From the NCBI RefSeq assembly GCF_002909375.1, contig NZ_PPXD01000006.1, positions 59,763 to 123,762 of the forward strand: a stretch of DNA of 64,000 nt. Reading direction: 5' to 3'. The position numbers were made by a program, and so were the translations under genes. This document shows, piece by piece, positions 16,110 through 25,181 of this stretch. This stretch comes from Cryobacterium zongtaii (GTDB lineage: Bacteria; Actinomycetota; Actinomycetes; Actinomycetales; Microbacteriaceae). The notes under the pieces are model-generated. The model had not been told where the DNA came from and made no database searches. It saw only the letters and a list, made by a program, of their open reading frames with translations. Each line of letters begins with the position of its first letter. Position 1 is the stretch's first letter.

Positions 16110-16121
16110 CGTTCTGCAACG
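16110..16121. promoter_or_regulatory. Candidate operator between epimerase and ROK genes
   Basis: CGTTCTGCAACG is a palindrome with four-base arms around CTGC, within the 130-base divergent gap. Position and symmetry suit autoregulation by the ROK protein, but the arms are short and this is the only copy seen. Confidence 0.35.
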
Positions 16122-16211
16122 TATCACGCCGGGTCAGGGGAGATGCCGGGTATTCTGGGGGCCAGAGTGACTCACGCTCGCAGAATCGGGCGTCAGCCAG
16201 ACGGAGGAACC

Positions 16212-17411
16212 GTGCAGGGCAGCAGCCATGACGACGTGCGCAGACACAACCTGTCTGTGGTGTTGCGACTCGTGCACCGCAGCGGGGCGGCGTCGCGGTC
16301 CCAGCTGACCAGGGTCACCGGACTGAACCGGTCCACCATCGCCGCCCTCGTCGCCGAGCTGGTCGATCGCGGGCTGGTCGTCGAGCGCGAACCGAGCTCC
16401 ACCAATCAGGTCGGCCGGCCCAGTCCCATCGTCAGTGTCAGCGAGCAGGTCGTGGCGCTCGCCGTGAACCCGGAGATCGACGCCGTCACCATCGGCATCG
16501 TCGGCCTCGACGGTCAGGTGCACCGCCGGGTGCGCTACCCCACCGACCAGTCCCCGAGCGTGCTCGAGGCCGTCAACATCGCCGCAGCCGTGATAGACGG
16601 CATGCGCGGCGAACTCGAGGCCAGGTTCAAGGTCGTGGGAATCGGCGTGGCCGTGCCCGGCCTGGTGCGCGCCCACGACGGACTCGTGCGGCACGCGCCG
16701 CACCTGGGCTGGATCGACGAACCCCTCGCCGAAATGCTCGAGGCCGCGACCGGCTACCCGGTTCTCGCCGCCAACGACGCCAGCCTGGGCGCCATGGCCG
16801 AGCGGTTCTTCGGCGCCGGCAAGGGCATCACCGATCTCATTTACCTCAACGGCGGTGCGAGCGGCATCGGCGGCGGCATGATCGTCGGGGGTGCGCCGGC
16901 CGGCGGCATCGCCGGTTACGCGGGCGAGTTCGGGCACACCAGGGTCAGCGACAGTGAACGGGTCGACTCCGCCGGCATCCGCGGCACCCTGGAGGCAGAG
17001 GTCACCCGGCGCGAGCTGCTCGAGGTGCTCGGCCTGGCCGGAGCGGATGCCGACGAGCTCGAACAGGCGCTGCGGGCATCCACGTCGCCGGAGGTGCGCG
17101 CCGAGGTCAACCGTCAGATCGACCACCTCGCGGTGGCGCTGGCCGGGGCGATCAACATCCTCAACCCACAGGTGGTGGTGCTCGGCGGGTTTCTTGCCGC
17201 GCTGCTGGCGGTGGATGCCGACAGGTTGCGCTCCGCCGTGGCGAAGCACTCGCTCGACGCCGCCTTCGGCACCGTGCGGCTCAGCGCCGCGGAGCTCGGT
17301 TCCAACCTGCTGATGATCGGCGCCGCGGAGCTGGCCTTCGAGGGCCTGCTCGACGACCCGGCCGGACTCCCGGCAGGGGTGCCTGCCGGCACGCCCGCCG
17401 AGTCTCCCTAA
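16212..17411 (+). CDS. ROK-family transcriptional regulator lacking zinc cysteines
   Basis: A 399-residue NagC/XylR-type regulator. The GTG at 16212 is chosen for the GGAGGA just before it. Residues 10-70 form a winged helix-turn-helix (RSQLTRVTGLNRSTIAALVAEL), followed by an actin-like ROK sugar-kinase fold with GIGVAVPGLV and GEFGHTRV. In most ROK proteins a zinc site of the form CxCGxxGCLE follows; here the equivalent stretch is DSAGIRGTLE, with all three Cys replaced. It is divergent from the dehydrogenase gene. It probably senses a monosaccharide or phosphosugar; the ligand is not readable. Confidence 0.88.
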   Translation: MQGSSHDDVRRHNLSVVLRLVHRSGAASRSQLTRVTGLNRSTIAALVAELVDRGLVVEREPSSTNQVGRPSPIVSVSEQVVALAVNPEIDAVTIGIVGLDGQVHRRVRYPTDQSPSVLEAVNIAAAVIDGMRGELEARFKVVGIGVAVPGLVRAHDGLVRHAPHLGWIDEPLAEMLEAATGYPVLAANDASLGAMAERFFGAGKGITDLIYLNGGASGIGGGMIVGGAPAGGIAGYAGEFGHTRVSDSERVDSAGIRGTLEAEVTRRELLEVLGLAGADADELEQALRASTSPEVRAEVNRQIDHLAVALAGAINILNPQVVVLGGFLAALLAVDADRLRSAVAKHSLDAAFGTVRLSAAELGSNLLMIGAAELAFEGLLDDPAGLPAGVPAGTPAESP

Positions 17412-17641
17412 CCCTGCCCCCCTGCCGACCCCGACCCCGGCTGGATGGCATAACTCCAAAGTCGACCAGGCCGGGCGGATTCAGACGCACCCGGCGCCCG
17501 GGAACATGCAGAAAAGGCCGGATCCGCGCAATCTTTGCCGGGATGCCGCTGAGGTGGAATAGAACCGAGCGGCGCACGCTTTTTGCTACTGGGCGATCGC
17601 CCGCACTCCTTTCGCACGACTCCGACCGAGGACTCTTCAAC

Positions 17642-18919
17642 GTGACTACTGCCGTCATCCCCGTGATCTCCGAGGCGCAGCTCGCCTCCACCGCCCGGCA
17701 CCCGGGTGACGCGCTTTCCCGCGGGCAGCGCATCGTCTACATCATCATCCTCGGCGCGCTCACGGCCCTCGGCCCGTTCACCATCGACCTGTACCTGCCC
17801 GCGTTCCCCACCCTCGAAAGCGAACTCGGGGTCTCGGCCGCCGCCATCCAGCTCACCCTGACCGGCACCATGATCGGCTTCGGCTTCGGCCAGCTGATCG
17901 TAGGCCCGTGGAGCGACAAGGTCGGCCGCCGGTTGCCGCTGCTGCTGGCCACGGGTTTCCACGTGCTCGCCTGTGTCGGCGCCGCACTCTCGACCGAGAT
18001 CGTGACGCTGGGCATCTTCAGGGTGCTGCAGGGCTTCGGCGCCGCGGCCGGCGCGGTCGTGGCCATGGCCATGGTGCGCGACCTGTTCGGCGGCAAGCCG
18101 CTGGTCAAAATGCTCTCCCGCCTGGCCCTGGTCAGCGGCCTGGCGCCGGTGATCGCCCCCGTCGTCGGCTCGCAGCTGCTGCTCGTGATGCCGTGGCGCG
18201 GCATCTTCTGGGTGCTCGCCGGTTACGGCATCGTGGTGATGGTGGCCGTCGCGATCTGGATCGTGGAAACCCTGCCGCAGGATCGTCGCACGGTGCCGGG
18301 CCACTCGAGCCTGGGCCAGCGCTACCGGGCCGTGCTCAGCGACCGCACCTTCGTGGGCGTCGCGATCATCGGGGCGATGACCTTCACCGGTCTGTTCTCC
18401 TACCTTTCCTCCTCACCGTTCCTTTTCCAGCAGGTCTACGAGTTCAGTGCCCAGCAGTACGGGGTGCTTTTCGCCGTCAACTCCCTCGGCATCGTCGTTG
18501 GCGTGCAGACCAGCTCGCGGCTGATGCACCGCTACAACGTGGGGCCGCAGAACATCCTGATCGGCGCCACCACGGTACTCGTGATCACGTCGGCAACGAT
18601 TCTCACCCTCGACCTGCTGGGCGCGGGCCTGTGGGGCACCCTCATCCCGCTGTGGTTCTTCATCGCCGGTTGCGGGTTCACCTTCCCCACCGTGCAGGTC
18701 ATCGCCCTCAACTCGCACGGCAGCGAGGCCGGCACCGCCGCGTCCGTGCTCGGCGCCGCCAACTTCGGCATCGCCGGGCTGATCTCCCCGGTCGTGGGCC
18801 TGCTCGGGGTCGGCACCGCCGTCCCGATGGCCTCGGTGATGGGTGTCTGCGCGATCATCTCCATCCTCAGCCTCTGGTTCATCGTGCGCCCGCGAACGGT
18901 GTCGGCGCTGACCCACTGA
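17642..18919 (+). CDS. MFS transporter, Bcr/CflA-like drug exporter
   Basis: About 425 residues with 12 predicted membrane helices. The GTG at 17642 follows GAGGA at nine bases; the frame is open further upstream but the sequence there is not protein-like. LGPFTIDLYLPAFPTLE is the Bcr/CflA signature of helix 1, GPWSDKVGRRLPLL the MFS motif A loop, and RVLQGFGAAAGAVVAMAMVRD the helix 4-5 motif. Such carriers export drugs or metabolites by proton antiport. It stands alone. The substrate is unknown. Confidence 0.88.
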   Translation: MTTAVIPVISEAQLASTARHPGDALSRGQRIVYIIILGALTALGPFTIDLYLPAFPTLESELGVSAAAIQLTLTGTMIGFGFGQLIVGPWSDKVGRRLPLLLATGFHVLACVGAALSTEIVTLGIFRVLQGFGAAAGAVVAMAMVRDLFGGKPLVKMLSRLALVSGLAPVIAPVVGSQLLLVMPWRGIFWVLAGYGIVVMVAVAIWIVETLPQDRRTVPGHSSLGQRYRAVLSDRTFVGVAIIGAMTFTGLFSYLSSSPFLFQQVYEFSAQQYGVLFAVNSLGIVVGVQTSSRLMHRYNVGPQNILIGATTVLVITSATILTLDLLGAGLWGTLIPLWFFIAGCGFTFPTVQVIALNSHGSEAGTAASVLGAANFGIAGLISPVVGLLGVGTAVPMASVMGVCAIISILSLWFIVRPRTVSALTH

Positions 18920-18978
18920 CCCGGTCGGGTGCCGTCGGGGAACCCCGCGGCACCGGTCGTTATGGAAGAATCACCAGA

Positions 18979-19818
18979 GTGATCCCCAGCGCGCTTTCAG
19001 GCCCAGAAACCTCCGACCTGGCGGCAGTCGACGTGCTCCGACGCAACGCCGTGAGCGTCGAGGGCGATCCGGCCGCACCGCCCATCGTCTTCGGACCGGG
19101 CTACGGCACCAGCCAGGACATGTGGCGCCTGGTCGCACCGCAATTCGTCGGCGAGCGACGCGTGGTGCGCTTCGACCACGTCGGGTCCGGCGACTCGGAT
19201 GTGTCGGCGTACGACCGCCGCAAGTACGACTCGTTGCGCGGGTACGCGGCCGACCTGCTCGACATCCTGCGTCACCTCGACCTGCACGACGTGGTCTTCG
19301 TCGGGCACTCGGTGAGCGCCATGATCGGGGCGCTGGCCGCGATCGAGGAACCGGACAGGTTCGCCCAGCTCATCATGCTGGGCCCGTCGCCGCGCTACCT
19401 GAACGACGACGGTTACGTGGGCGGTTTCGAGCGCGCCGACATCGACGGTCTGCTCGACGCTCTGGAAGTCAACCACGTCAGCTGGGCCGCCGAGATGGCG
19501 CCGGCGTTGATGAAAAACCCGGAACGCCCCGAACTGGCCGCGGAACTGGCCGAAAGCATGGCCCGCACCGACACGATGGTCGCCCAGCACTTCGCCAGGG
19601 TCACCTTCCTCTCGGACATGCGCCGGTTCCTCAAGAACATCAGCACGCCCACGCTGATCCTGCAGTCCGCCGACGACCTGATCGCCCCGCTCGAGGTGGG
19701 TGAGTACCTGCACGAGAACATCGAGGGCAGCGAACTGGTCGTGCTCAGCGCGGCCGGACACTACGCCCACCTGTCCGATCCGACCGAGATCGAACGGCAG
19801 ATCCGGCGCCGCTTGTGA
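18979..19818 (+). CDS. rsbQ: RsbQ-like alpha/beta hydrolase
   Basis: A 279-residue protein that tracks B. subtilis RsbQ along its length. Shared blocks include FGPGYGTSQDMWRLVAPQF, FDHVGSGDSD, VFVGHSVSAM with the nucleophile Ser near residue 111, MLGPSPRYLNDDGYVGGFE, LQSADDLIAP with the acid Asp, and the final His in AAGHYAHLS. GTG at 18979 follows GGAAGAA. RsbQ turns over a small hydrophobic molecule and activates the PAS domain of RsbP in energy stress. Here the gene overlaps by four bases (GTGA) a PAS-containing cyclase instead of an RsbP phosphatase, so it likely feeds a PAS ligand to that protein. Confidence 0.9.
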   Translation: MIPSALSGPETSDLAAVDVLRRNAVSVEGDPAAPPIVFGPGYGTSQDMWRLVAPQFVGERRVVRFDHVGSGDSDVSAYDRRKYDSLRGYAADLLDILRHLDLHDVVFVGHSVSAMIGALAAIEEPDRFAQLIMLGPSPRYLNDDGYVGGFERADIDGLLDALEVNHVSWAAEMAPALMKNPERPELAAELAESMARTDTMVAQHFARVTFLSDMRRFLKNISTPTLILQSADDLIAPLEVGEYLHENIEGSELVVLSAAGHYAHLSDPTEIERQIRRRL

Positions 19819-21212
19819 CACCGGACGACGTCTCGCGGGCGCTGTTCCAGCACGCGCCGGCGGGCCTGTTCGCGATGTCGACCGACGGCGTCATCCGCGC
19901 GGCGAACGACACGTTCTGCGACTGGACGGGCTCTCCGCAGGACGACATCGTCGGCCGCTACTTCCTGTCCCTGCTCTCCAGGGGCAGCAAGCTGGTCTTC
20001 GAGACCCGGTTCATGCCGCTCCTGCAGACGCGGCACCCGCTCAACGAGATGTTGCTCAGCCTGGCCACCCGCGCCGGCGGCACCCGGGACGTGCTGGTCA
20101 GCCTGGTCGTGGACGATTCGGGTGCCGACGAACTGATCTACGCCGCCGTCTTCGATGCCGGGATCCGGCTCAAGTACGAGCGGGACCTGCTCGACGCCCG
20201 GCGCACGGCCGAGGCCGCGGTGGCCCGGGTACGCATCATGCAGGAGGCCGCGGCCGGCCTGGCCCCGGCCACCACGATGGCGGAGTTCGGGTCGGTGCTG
20301 CGGGTGTCGGCCGAGACGGCGACGGATGCGACGGTGTCGGTCATCGTCGCCGAATCCGACGGTCGGCTGGAGCTGGTCTCCGGCTCCCGGCCGCTGGCGG
20401 GCAGCGTCGACCTGGCCGACCTGCTACCGGTCCGGGAGTGCCTGGAGAACGGTCGGCCGGTCCTCTGCCGCAGCCCCGCCGACATCGCGGCGAGCTTCCC
20501 GACCCTGGCGGCGGGCCTGGATGCCGAGGGCGTCGAGGCACTCTGCCTGATTCCGCTGACCGAGGACGGCGCCGTCAGCGGCGCGGTCGCCTGCTGGTTC
20601 CAGCGGCCGCGGATGCTGGATGCGAATCTGCTCGACCTGCTCGCTGCCCTGGCCACGCAGGCGGCACCGGTGCTCGAACGCATCCACCTGCAGCGCCAGA
20701 TCGAACACCAGTCGCTGCACGACGCGCTCACCGGGCTGCCCAACCGTTTCGCGATGCAGAGCCGGTTGGAGCAACTGCTGGCGGAGGCCGTGCTGCACGA
20801 CCGAACCGTGGCGTTGCTGTTCCTCGACCTGGACGGCTTCAAGGCCATCAACGACAGGTTCGGCCACGAGGCCGGCGATGGGGTTCTGCGGCAGGTCGCG
20901 GAGCGCCTTACCGGGATCATGCGGGTGGGGGACCTGTGCAGCCGGTTCGGCGGCGACGAGTTCGTGATCGCCTGCGACGGTGTGGACGAGGAGTCGGCGC
21001 TCGAGGTGTCCCGCCGGATCTGGGACGCGGTGTGCCAACCCCTGCACGGCGTCGCGCACGGGTCGACGGTCTCAGCGAGCATCGGCATCAGCGTCTTCAG
21101 GCCCGGTGCCACACAGGCGGCCACCCCTGACGCCCTCATCGCCCGCGCCGACGAGGCGATGCTCGCCGCCAAGCGCGCCGGCATGGGCCGCGATCCTCTC
21201 ATCAGGGCCTGA
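19815..21212 (+). CDS. PAS-GAF-GGDEF diguanylate cyclase, probable RsbQ partner
   Basis: A 465-residue cytoplasmic protein with no membrane segment. Residues 5-110 are a PAS domain (LFQHAPAGLFAMSTDGVIRAANDTFCDWTG) like that of RsbP. A helical linker follows at about 110-140, a GAF-like domain at about 140-290, and a GGDEF domain at about 300-460. The active-site loop is an intact GGDEF at residues 379-383, and an inhibitory-site RxxD (RVGD, 370-373) lies five residues ahead, so it should make cyclic di-GMP and be limited by product. The GTG overlaps the RsbQ-like stop (GTGA). The pairing suggests that the hydrolase product, sensed by PAS, tunes the cyclase. Confidence 0.9.
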   Translation: MTPDDVSRALFQHAPAGLFAMSTDGVIRAANDTFCDWTGSPQDDIVGRYFLSLLSRGSKLVFETRFMPLLQTRHPLNEMLLSLATRAGGTRDVLVSLVVDDSGADELIYAAVFDAGIRLKYERDLLDARRTAEAAVARVRIMQEAAAGLAPATTMAEFGSVLRVSAETATDATVSVIVAESDGRLELVSGSRPLAGSVDLADLLPVRECLENGRPVLCRSPADIAASFPTLAAGLDAEGVEALCLIPLTEDGAVSGAVACWFQRPRMLDANLLDLLAALATQAAPVLERIHLQRQIEHQSLHDALTGLPNRFAMQSRLEQLLAEAVLHDRTVALLFLDLDGFKAINDRFGHEAGDGVLRQVAERLTGIMRVGDLCSRFGGDEFVIACDGVDEESALEVSRRIWDAVCQPLHGVAHGSTVSASIGISVFRPGATQAATPDALIARADEAMLAAKRAGMGRDPLIRA

Positions 21213-21273
21213 AACCGGGTCTCACAACGCCGGTCGGGGCCTGCTCCCACCGGAGCCGATCTACCATGGGGTG

Positions 21274-22023
21274 ATGGACCCATCCCGAACGCCTGAGACT
21301 GAGCCCACTCCACCCGAGCGCACCGGGCCCGACGCCGCGGCGGATGCGCCCGCCCGCCGGATCGCGAGGCGCTGGCCGCTGATCAGCGGCGCCGTCGCCG
21401 TCGTGCTCGCCTTCCTGCTCGGCGCCCTGATCCTCACCCGCGGCAACGGCCGCCCGATCGAGGCCGACGCGGAGTGGATGGAGGAGATCCTCGAGCACCG
21501 CTCCCCGGTCTGGGAGGTCCCGGCGCTGGTGATGAACTTCCTCGGCGCCGGCATCGCCGGGGTGATCGTGATCCCCTTGCTGATCGTGGTGACCCTGCTT
21601 GTGCTCCGGCGGCCCTGGGCGGCACTCTACTTCGTGATCGCCACCGTGGTCAGCGCCGGCCTGGTACAGCTGCTGAAGACCCTCTTCGGCCGGGCCCGCC
21701 CCGAAGACATGCTGATCACGTCGGACTTCGGTTCCTTCCCCTCGGGGCACGTTGCCAACGCCGCCACCATGGCAGTGGCGCTCGGGATCATTTTCCCGTG
21801 GCTGTGGGTGTGGATCGCCGGTGCCGTGTACACGGTCGCCATGATGGTCAGCCGCACCTACCTCGGCGCGCACTGGCTCACCGACACCATCGGCGGGCTG
21901 CTGCTCGGCGCCGGCGTGGCTGTGGTCCTGTGGGCGCCGCTGGCGGCCAAGCTCGACGGCGAGAACACCATAGCCAGGCGGCGGGCGGCCGCACCAGCGA
22001 AGGCACCAGAGTCCAACCGGTGA
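21274..22023 (+). CDS. PAP2-family membrane phosphatase
   Basis: A 249-residue membrane protein with a short acidic N-terminus and five or six helices. The three PAP2 motifs are present: KTLFGRARP, PSGH, and SRTYLGAHWLTD with catalytic His and Asp. Such enzymes dephosphorylate lipid phosphates or undecaprenyl pyrophosphate at the outer membrane face. TACCAT (21262-21267) lies six bases before the ATG, so the message is probably leaderless. Substrate unresolved. Confidence 0.88.
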   Translation: MDPSRTPETEPTPPERTGPDAAADAPARRIARRWPLISGAVAVVLAFLLGALILTRGNGRPIEADAEWMEEILEHRSPVWEVPALVMNFLGAGIAGVIVIPLLIVVTLLVLRRPWAALYFVIATVVSAGLVQLLKTLFGRARPEDMLITSDFGSFPSGHVANAATMAVALGIIFPWLWVWIAGAVYTVAMMVSRTYLGAHWLTDTIGGLLLGAGVAVVLWAPLAAKLDGENTIARRRAAAPAKAPESNR

Positions 22024-22054
22024 TCCACCGGGACTCACCGATCGGGAACCGGAG

Positions 22055-23221
22055 ATGACCGCATCGGGCGGCGCCGGGCTGCCCGACCGTGCCGATGACT
22101 CCCTGGTCAATCCTGCCGGGCTGTACGTTCTGCGGGCCCGGGCAATCCCGGGTGGCCGAGTCGAGGTCGGCGGGTTCGCGACCTTCCAGACCGTGCGCGT
22201 GCGGGTGGATGGGGTGAGTTCCCAGGGCCAGATCGAAATTTTCGGTGATCTCCCGCCACACGGGGTCTACGGGCGCCACGACGACCCGCAGGTGAACGGG
22301 GTGTTCGGCCGGGTGGACTTCGGCTGGCTGAGCCGGTTCTGGCTGACCCGCACGTCGACCTTCGACACCATCGACGAGACCACCCCGCGGCCCGGCGTGC
22401 TGGCGCAGATCGATGGGCTGGAGGTCGGCCTGGCCGACACCTGCGGCACCGTGAGCCTGGCCGGGGTACCGCAGCTGCAACTGATCTGGCTGGGTGCGGG
22501 CGAGCCGGCCGGCGACGGCTGGGCACTGGATGGTTACGGGGCGTTCACGAAGCTGGTGGACCGTAGCCTGGTTTCGGTGGTGCGCCACGTGGAGTGGACG
22601 GCCATCTGGCGGGATCTCACGGTGCAGGTGGCGACCATCCGCAACGGACGGGCGGTGATCTTCGCCCCGAAGGGCGGGTTGCCGCCGTTCGATGCTCCAG
22701 AGATCGCGCGTGCCGAGAACATCCACAGCGGCTGGTCGGCCGTCGTTCCGTTCGAGCAGCTGAGCCTGCGGTCGTGGACCTCCACCGAGCGTCCGCTGGG
22801 TGCCGGAGTCGTGGCCGACTGCGTGGGCCTGGTGCGGGGGCGCTCTGCGCTGGTCGCGCGCCCCGCAGGGCCATCCGGGCCCGGCGAGGACCCGGTGCCG
22901 GCCCCGGGGAGCGAGATCGTCGCCAAGAAAGGTCGGGGCCAGACCGTCACCGACGATTTCGTCGTCCTTCCGTATTCCCGCTATGGGCGTGCGTGGGATT
23001 GGCGGGTGACCGTTGACGAGAGCGAGGTGTCCGACCTCCGGCAGGTGACCGCGACCACCACCTGGCAGGGCCAGACCTACACCGTCGAGGGTGGCGATGA
23101 CAGCGGGGCACTCGTGTACCTCAACCGCACCTCGGTCGACGTGAACGAGACGACACCCTTCGTCTACACGGCGCAGCCCGCCGATCGAAGTGTTCTGCCC
23201 GTCGACTCCATCTTCTGGTAA
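22055..23221 (+). CDS. Hypothetical protein, probably beta-rich
   Basis: I do not recognise this 388-residue protein. It has no signal peptide or membrane helix and is rich in alternating Val/Thr/Gly stretches that suggest a beta fold. Paired-aromatic motifs include VDFGWLSRFWLTRTSTFDTID and VDVNETTPFVYTAQP. Codon use matches the neighbours and argues for a real gene. The start is uncertain: only GGAG abuts the ATG. It lies 31 bases after the PAP2 gene on the same strand and may be co-transcribed. Confidence 0.6.
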   Translation: MTASGGAGLPDRADDSLVNPAGLYVLRARAIPGGRVEVGGFATFQTVRVRVDGVSSQGQIEIFGDLPPHGVYGRHDDPQVNGVFGRVDFGWLSRFWLTRTSTFDTIDETTPRPGVLAQIDGLEVGLADTCGTVSLAGVPQLQLIWLGAGEPAGDGWALDGYGAFTKLVDRSLVSVVRHVEWTAIWRDLTVQVATIRNGRAVIFAPKGGLPPFDAPEIARAENIHSGWSAVVPFEQLSLRSWTSTERPLGAGVVADCVGLVRGRSALVARPAGPSGPGEDPVPAPGSEIVAKKGRGQTVTDDFVVLPYSRYGRAWDWRVTVDESEVSDLRQVTATTTWQGQTYTVEGGDDSGALVYLNRTSVDVNETTPFVYTAQPADRSVLPVDSIFW

Positions 23222-23299
23222 CGGCGGGAACCATCCGGCTGGCAGACGGATGTGGGCCGGAGGGCTGACATCCCGGCCCCCGCACGCTAGCTTCGGGGA

Positions 23300-24577
23300 A
23301 TGAAGATCCTTCTCGTTGGGGCGGGTGGCGTCGGTGACGCCTTCGCGAAGATCATTGCCCGCCGTTCCTTCTACGAGCACGTCGTGGTGAGCGACTACGA
23401 CCTGGGCCGGGCGGAGCGCACGATCGCGTCGATCGCCGCCCGCCACGGCGGGGAGACCGCCGCCCGGTTCACGGCGGCGCAGATCGACGCATCCGACCCC
23501 GAGGTGGTGACCCGGGTGGCACGCGAGCACGGGGTCACCCACGTGATGAATGCCGTGGAACCGAAGTTCGTGCAGAGCATCTTCACGGGTGCGCTGGCCG
23601 CCGGCGCCGACTACCTCGACATGGCGATGAGCCTGAGCGAGCCGCATCCGACCGATCCGCACGCGCAGACCGGCATCAAGCTCGGGGACGACCAGTTCGA
23701 ACAGGCGAGTGATTGGGAGACCAGCGGCCGGCTCGCGCTGGTGGGCATGGGCGTGGAGCCCGGCCTGAGCGACGTCTTCGCCCGGTACGCGTCCGATCAC
23801 CTGTTCAGCGAGATCGACGAGCTCGGCACCCGGGATGGCGCCAACCTGGTCGTGCGCGACGAGGCCGGAAACGAGATCTTCGCGCCGTCGTTCAGCATCT
23901 GGACCACCATCGAGGAGTGCCTGAACCCGCCGGTGATCTTCGAGAAGGACCGCGGCTGGTTCACGACGCCGCCGTTCAGCGAGCCCGAGGTCTTCGACTT
24001 TCCGGAGGGCATCGGCCCGGTGGAGTGCGTGAACGTGGAGCACGAAGAGGTGCTGCTGATGCCGCGCTGGCTGGATGCGAAGCGGGTCACCTTCAAGTAC
24101 GGCCTCGGCGAGGAGTTCATCGGGGTGCTGCGCACCCTGCACCTGCTCGGCCTCGACAGCGTCGCGCCGGTGCGGGTGCGCACCGCGGACGGCCCGGCGA
24201 TGGTGGCGCCACGTGACGTGGTCGCGGCGAGCCTGCCCGACCCGGCCACGATCGGCCCGCGGATGACCGGCAAGACCTGCGCCGGCGTCTGGGTGACCGG
24301 CCTGGGCCTGGATGGTGCGCCGCGGGAGGTCTACCTCTATCACGTGAGCGACAACGAGTGGACGATGGCGGAATACGACGCCCAGTGCGTGGTCTGGCAG
24401 ACCGCGCTGAACCCCGCGATCGCCCTGGAGTTGCTCGCGACCGGGGTATGGACCGGCACCGGGGTGCTCGGCCCGGAGGCCTTCGACGCCAAGCCCTACC
24501 TCGACCTGATGGCCGCTCCCGAACCCGCCGGCTACGGCCAGCCCTGGGGCCTGGACGAGCGCACCCCCGCCCCCTGA
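23300..24577 (+). CDS. Saccharopine dehydrogenase family protein
   Basis: A 425-residue protein opening with a Rossmann fold (KILLVGAGGVGDAFAKIIARR) and the pattern VSDYDLGRAERT, then ALAAGADYLDMAMSLSEP and a GMGVEPGLSDVFARYASDH block shared with saccharopine dehydrogenase and carboxynorspermidine dehydrogenase-like proteins. It probably carries out an NAD(P)-dependent step in amino acid or polyamine metabolism. TAGCTT (23288-23293) lies six bases before the ATG, so the transcript may be leaderless. The exact reaction is not evident. Confidence 0.8.
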   Translation: MKILLVGAGGVGDAFAKIIARRSFYEHVVVSDYDLGRAERTIASIAARHGGETAARFTAAQIDASDPEVVTRVAREHGVTHVMNAVEPKFVQSIFTGALAAGADYLDMAMSLSEPHPTDPHAQTGIKLGDDQFEQASDWETSGRLALVGMGVEPGLSDVFARYASDHLFSEIDELGTRDGANLVVRDEAGNEIFAPSFSIWTTIEECLNPPVIFEKDRGWFTTPPFSEPEVFDFPEGIGPVECVNVEHEEVLLMPRWLDAKRVTFKYGLGEEFIGVLRTLHLLGLDSVAPVRVRTADGPAMVAPRDVVAASLPDPATIGPRMTGKTCAGVWVTGLGLDGAPREVYLYHVSDNEWTMAEYDAQCVVWQTALNPAIALELLATGVWTGTGVLGPEAFDAKPYLDLMAAPEPAGYGQPWGLDERTPAP

Positions 24578-24713
24578 CCGGGCCCGGCACGCCGGCATCC
24601 ACGCTCTCAGGCCACGGATGCACCGGCCCGGGCCGGTTCGACGCCGCTGCTAGGGTGAACCACTGCGGTCGTCCCCTCCGGACGGCCCATCAAATGGGGG
24701 ATTTGAGAACACA

Positions 24714-25154
24714 ATGCTGACTCCGCTCGCGGCCATTAAGTCCGTTTTCCGTAACTACGCCACCCTGGCCGGGCGGGCGCCGCGCAGCGAGTTCTGGTGG
24801 TTCACGCTGTTCCAGGTTGTGCTCTACGTCGTCGTGATGGTGCTCGGCGGTCTCGGCGTCGGTAACTCGCCCGAGCCCGACTCGGTGCCCCCGTCGATGG
24901 CCATCGCCCTCGGTATCGTCGTGGTCGTGGGACTGGGCTTGATCATTCCGAACATCACGGTCTACGTGCGTCGCCTGCACGACGCCGACTTCTCCGGGTG
25001 GCTCTACTTCCTCGCCTGCATCCCGTACCTCGGCGTCATTGTGATGGTGGTCTTCGCGCTGCTGCCCAGCCAACCGAACGGCGCCCGCTTCGACGCTGCC
25101 CCGAACACCGGCAGCGCCATGCCGGCCTGGAACACGAGCAAGACGCTCTCCTGA
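24714..25154 (+). CDS. DUF805 membrane protein, copy 1
   Basis: A 146-residue protein with four predicted helices. GRAPRSEFWWF near the N-terminus and VRRLHDADFSGW are the two hallmarks of DUF805, a family of inner membrane proteins of unknown function. A second copy at 26389 shares the opening pattern and both motifs, so this is a local duplication. TAGGGT at 24650-24655 could be a -10 element. Confidence 0.85.
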   Translation: MLTPLAAIKSVFRNYATLAGRAPRSEFWWFTLFQVVLYVVVMVLGGLGVGNSPEPDSVPPSMAIALGIVVVVGLGLIIPNITVYVRRLHDADFSGWLYFLACIPYLGVIVMVVFALLPSQPNGARFDAAPNTGSAMPAWNTSKTLS

Positions 25155-25181
25155 CGCCGACGTGACACCCCGAGGAGTCGC

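Noticed and set aside
21878..24598. 906-residue minus-strand frame
   Set aside because: It lies antisense to three plus-strand genes with clear or codon-consistent coding sequence and shows no domain.
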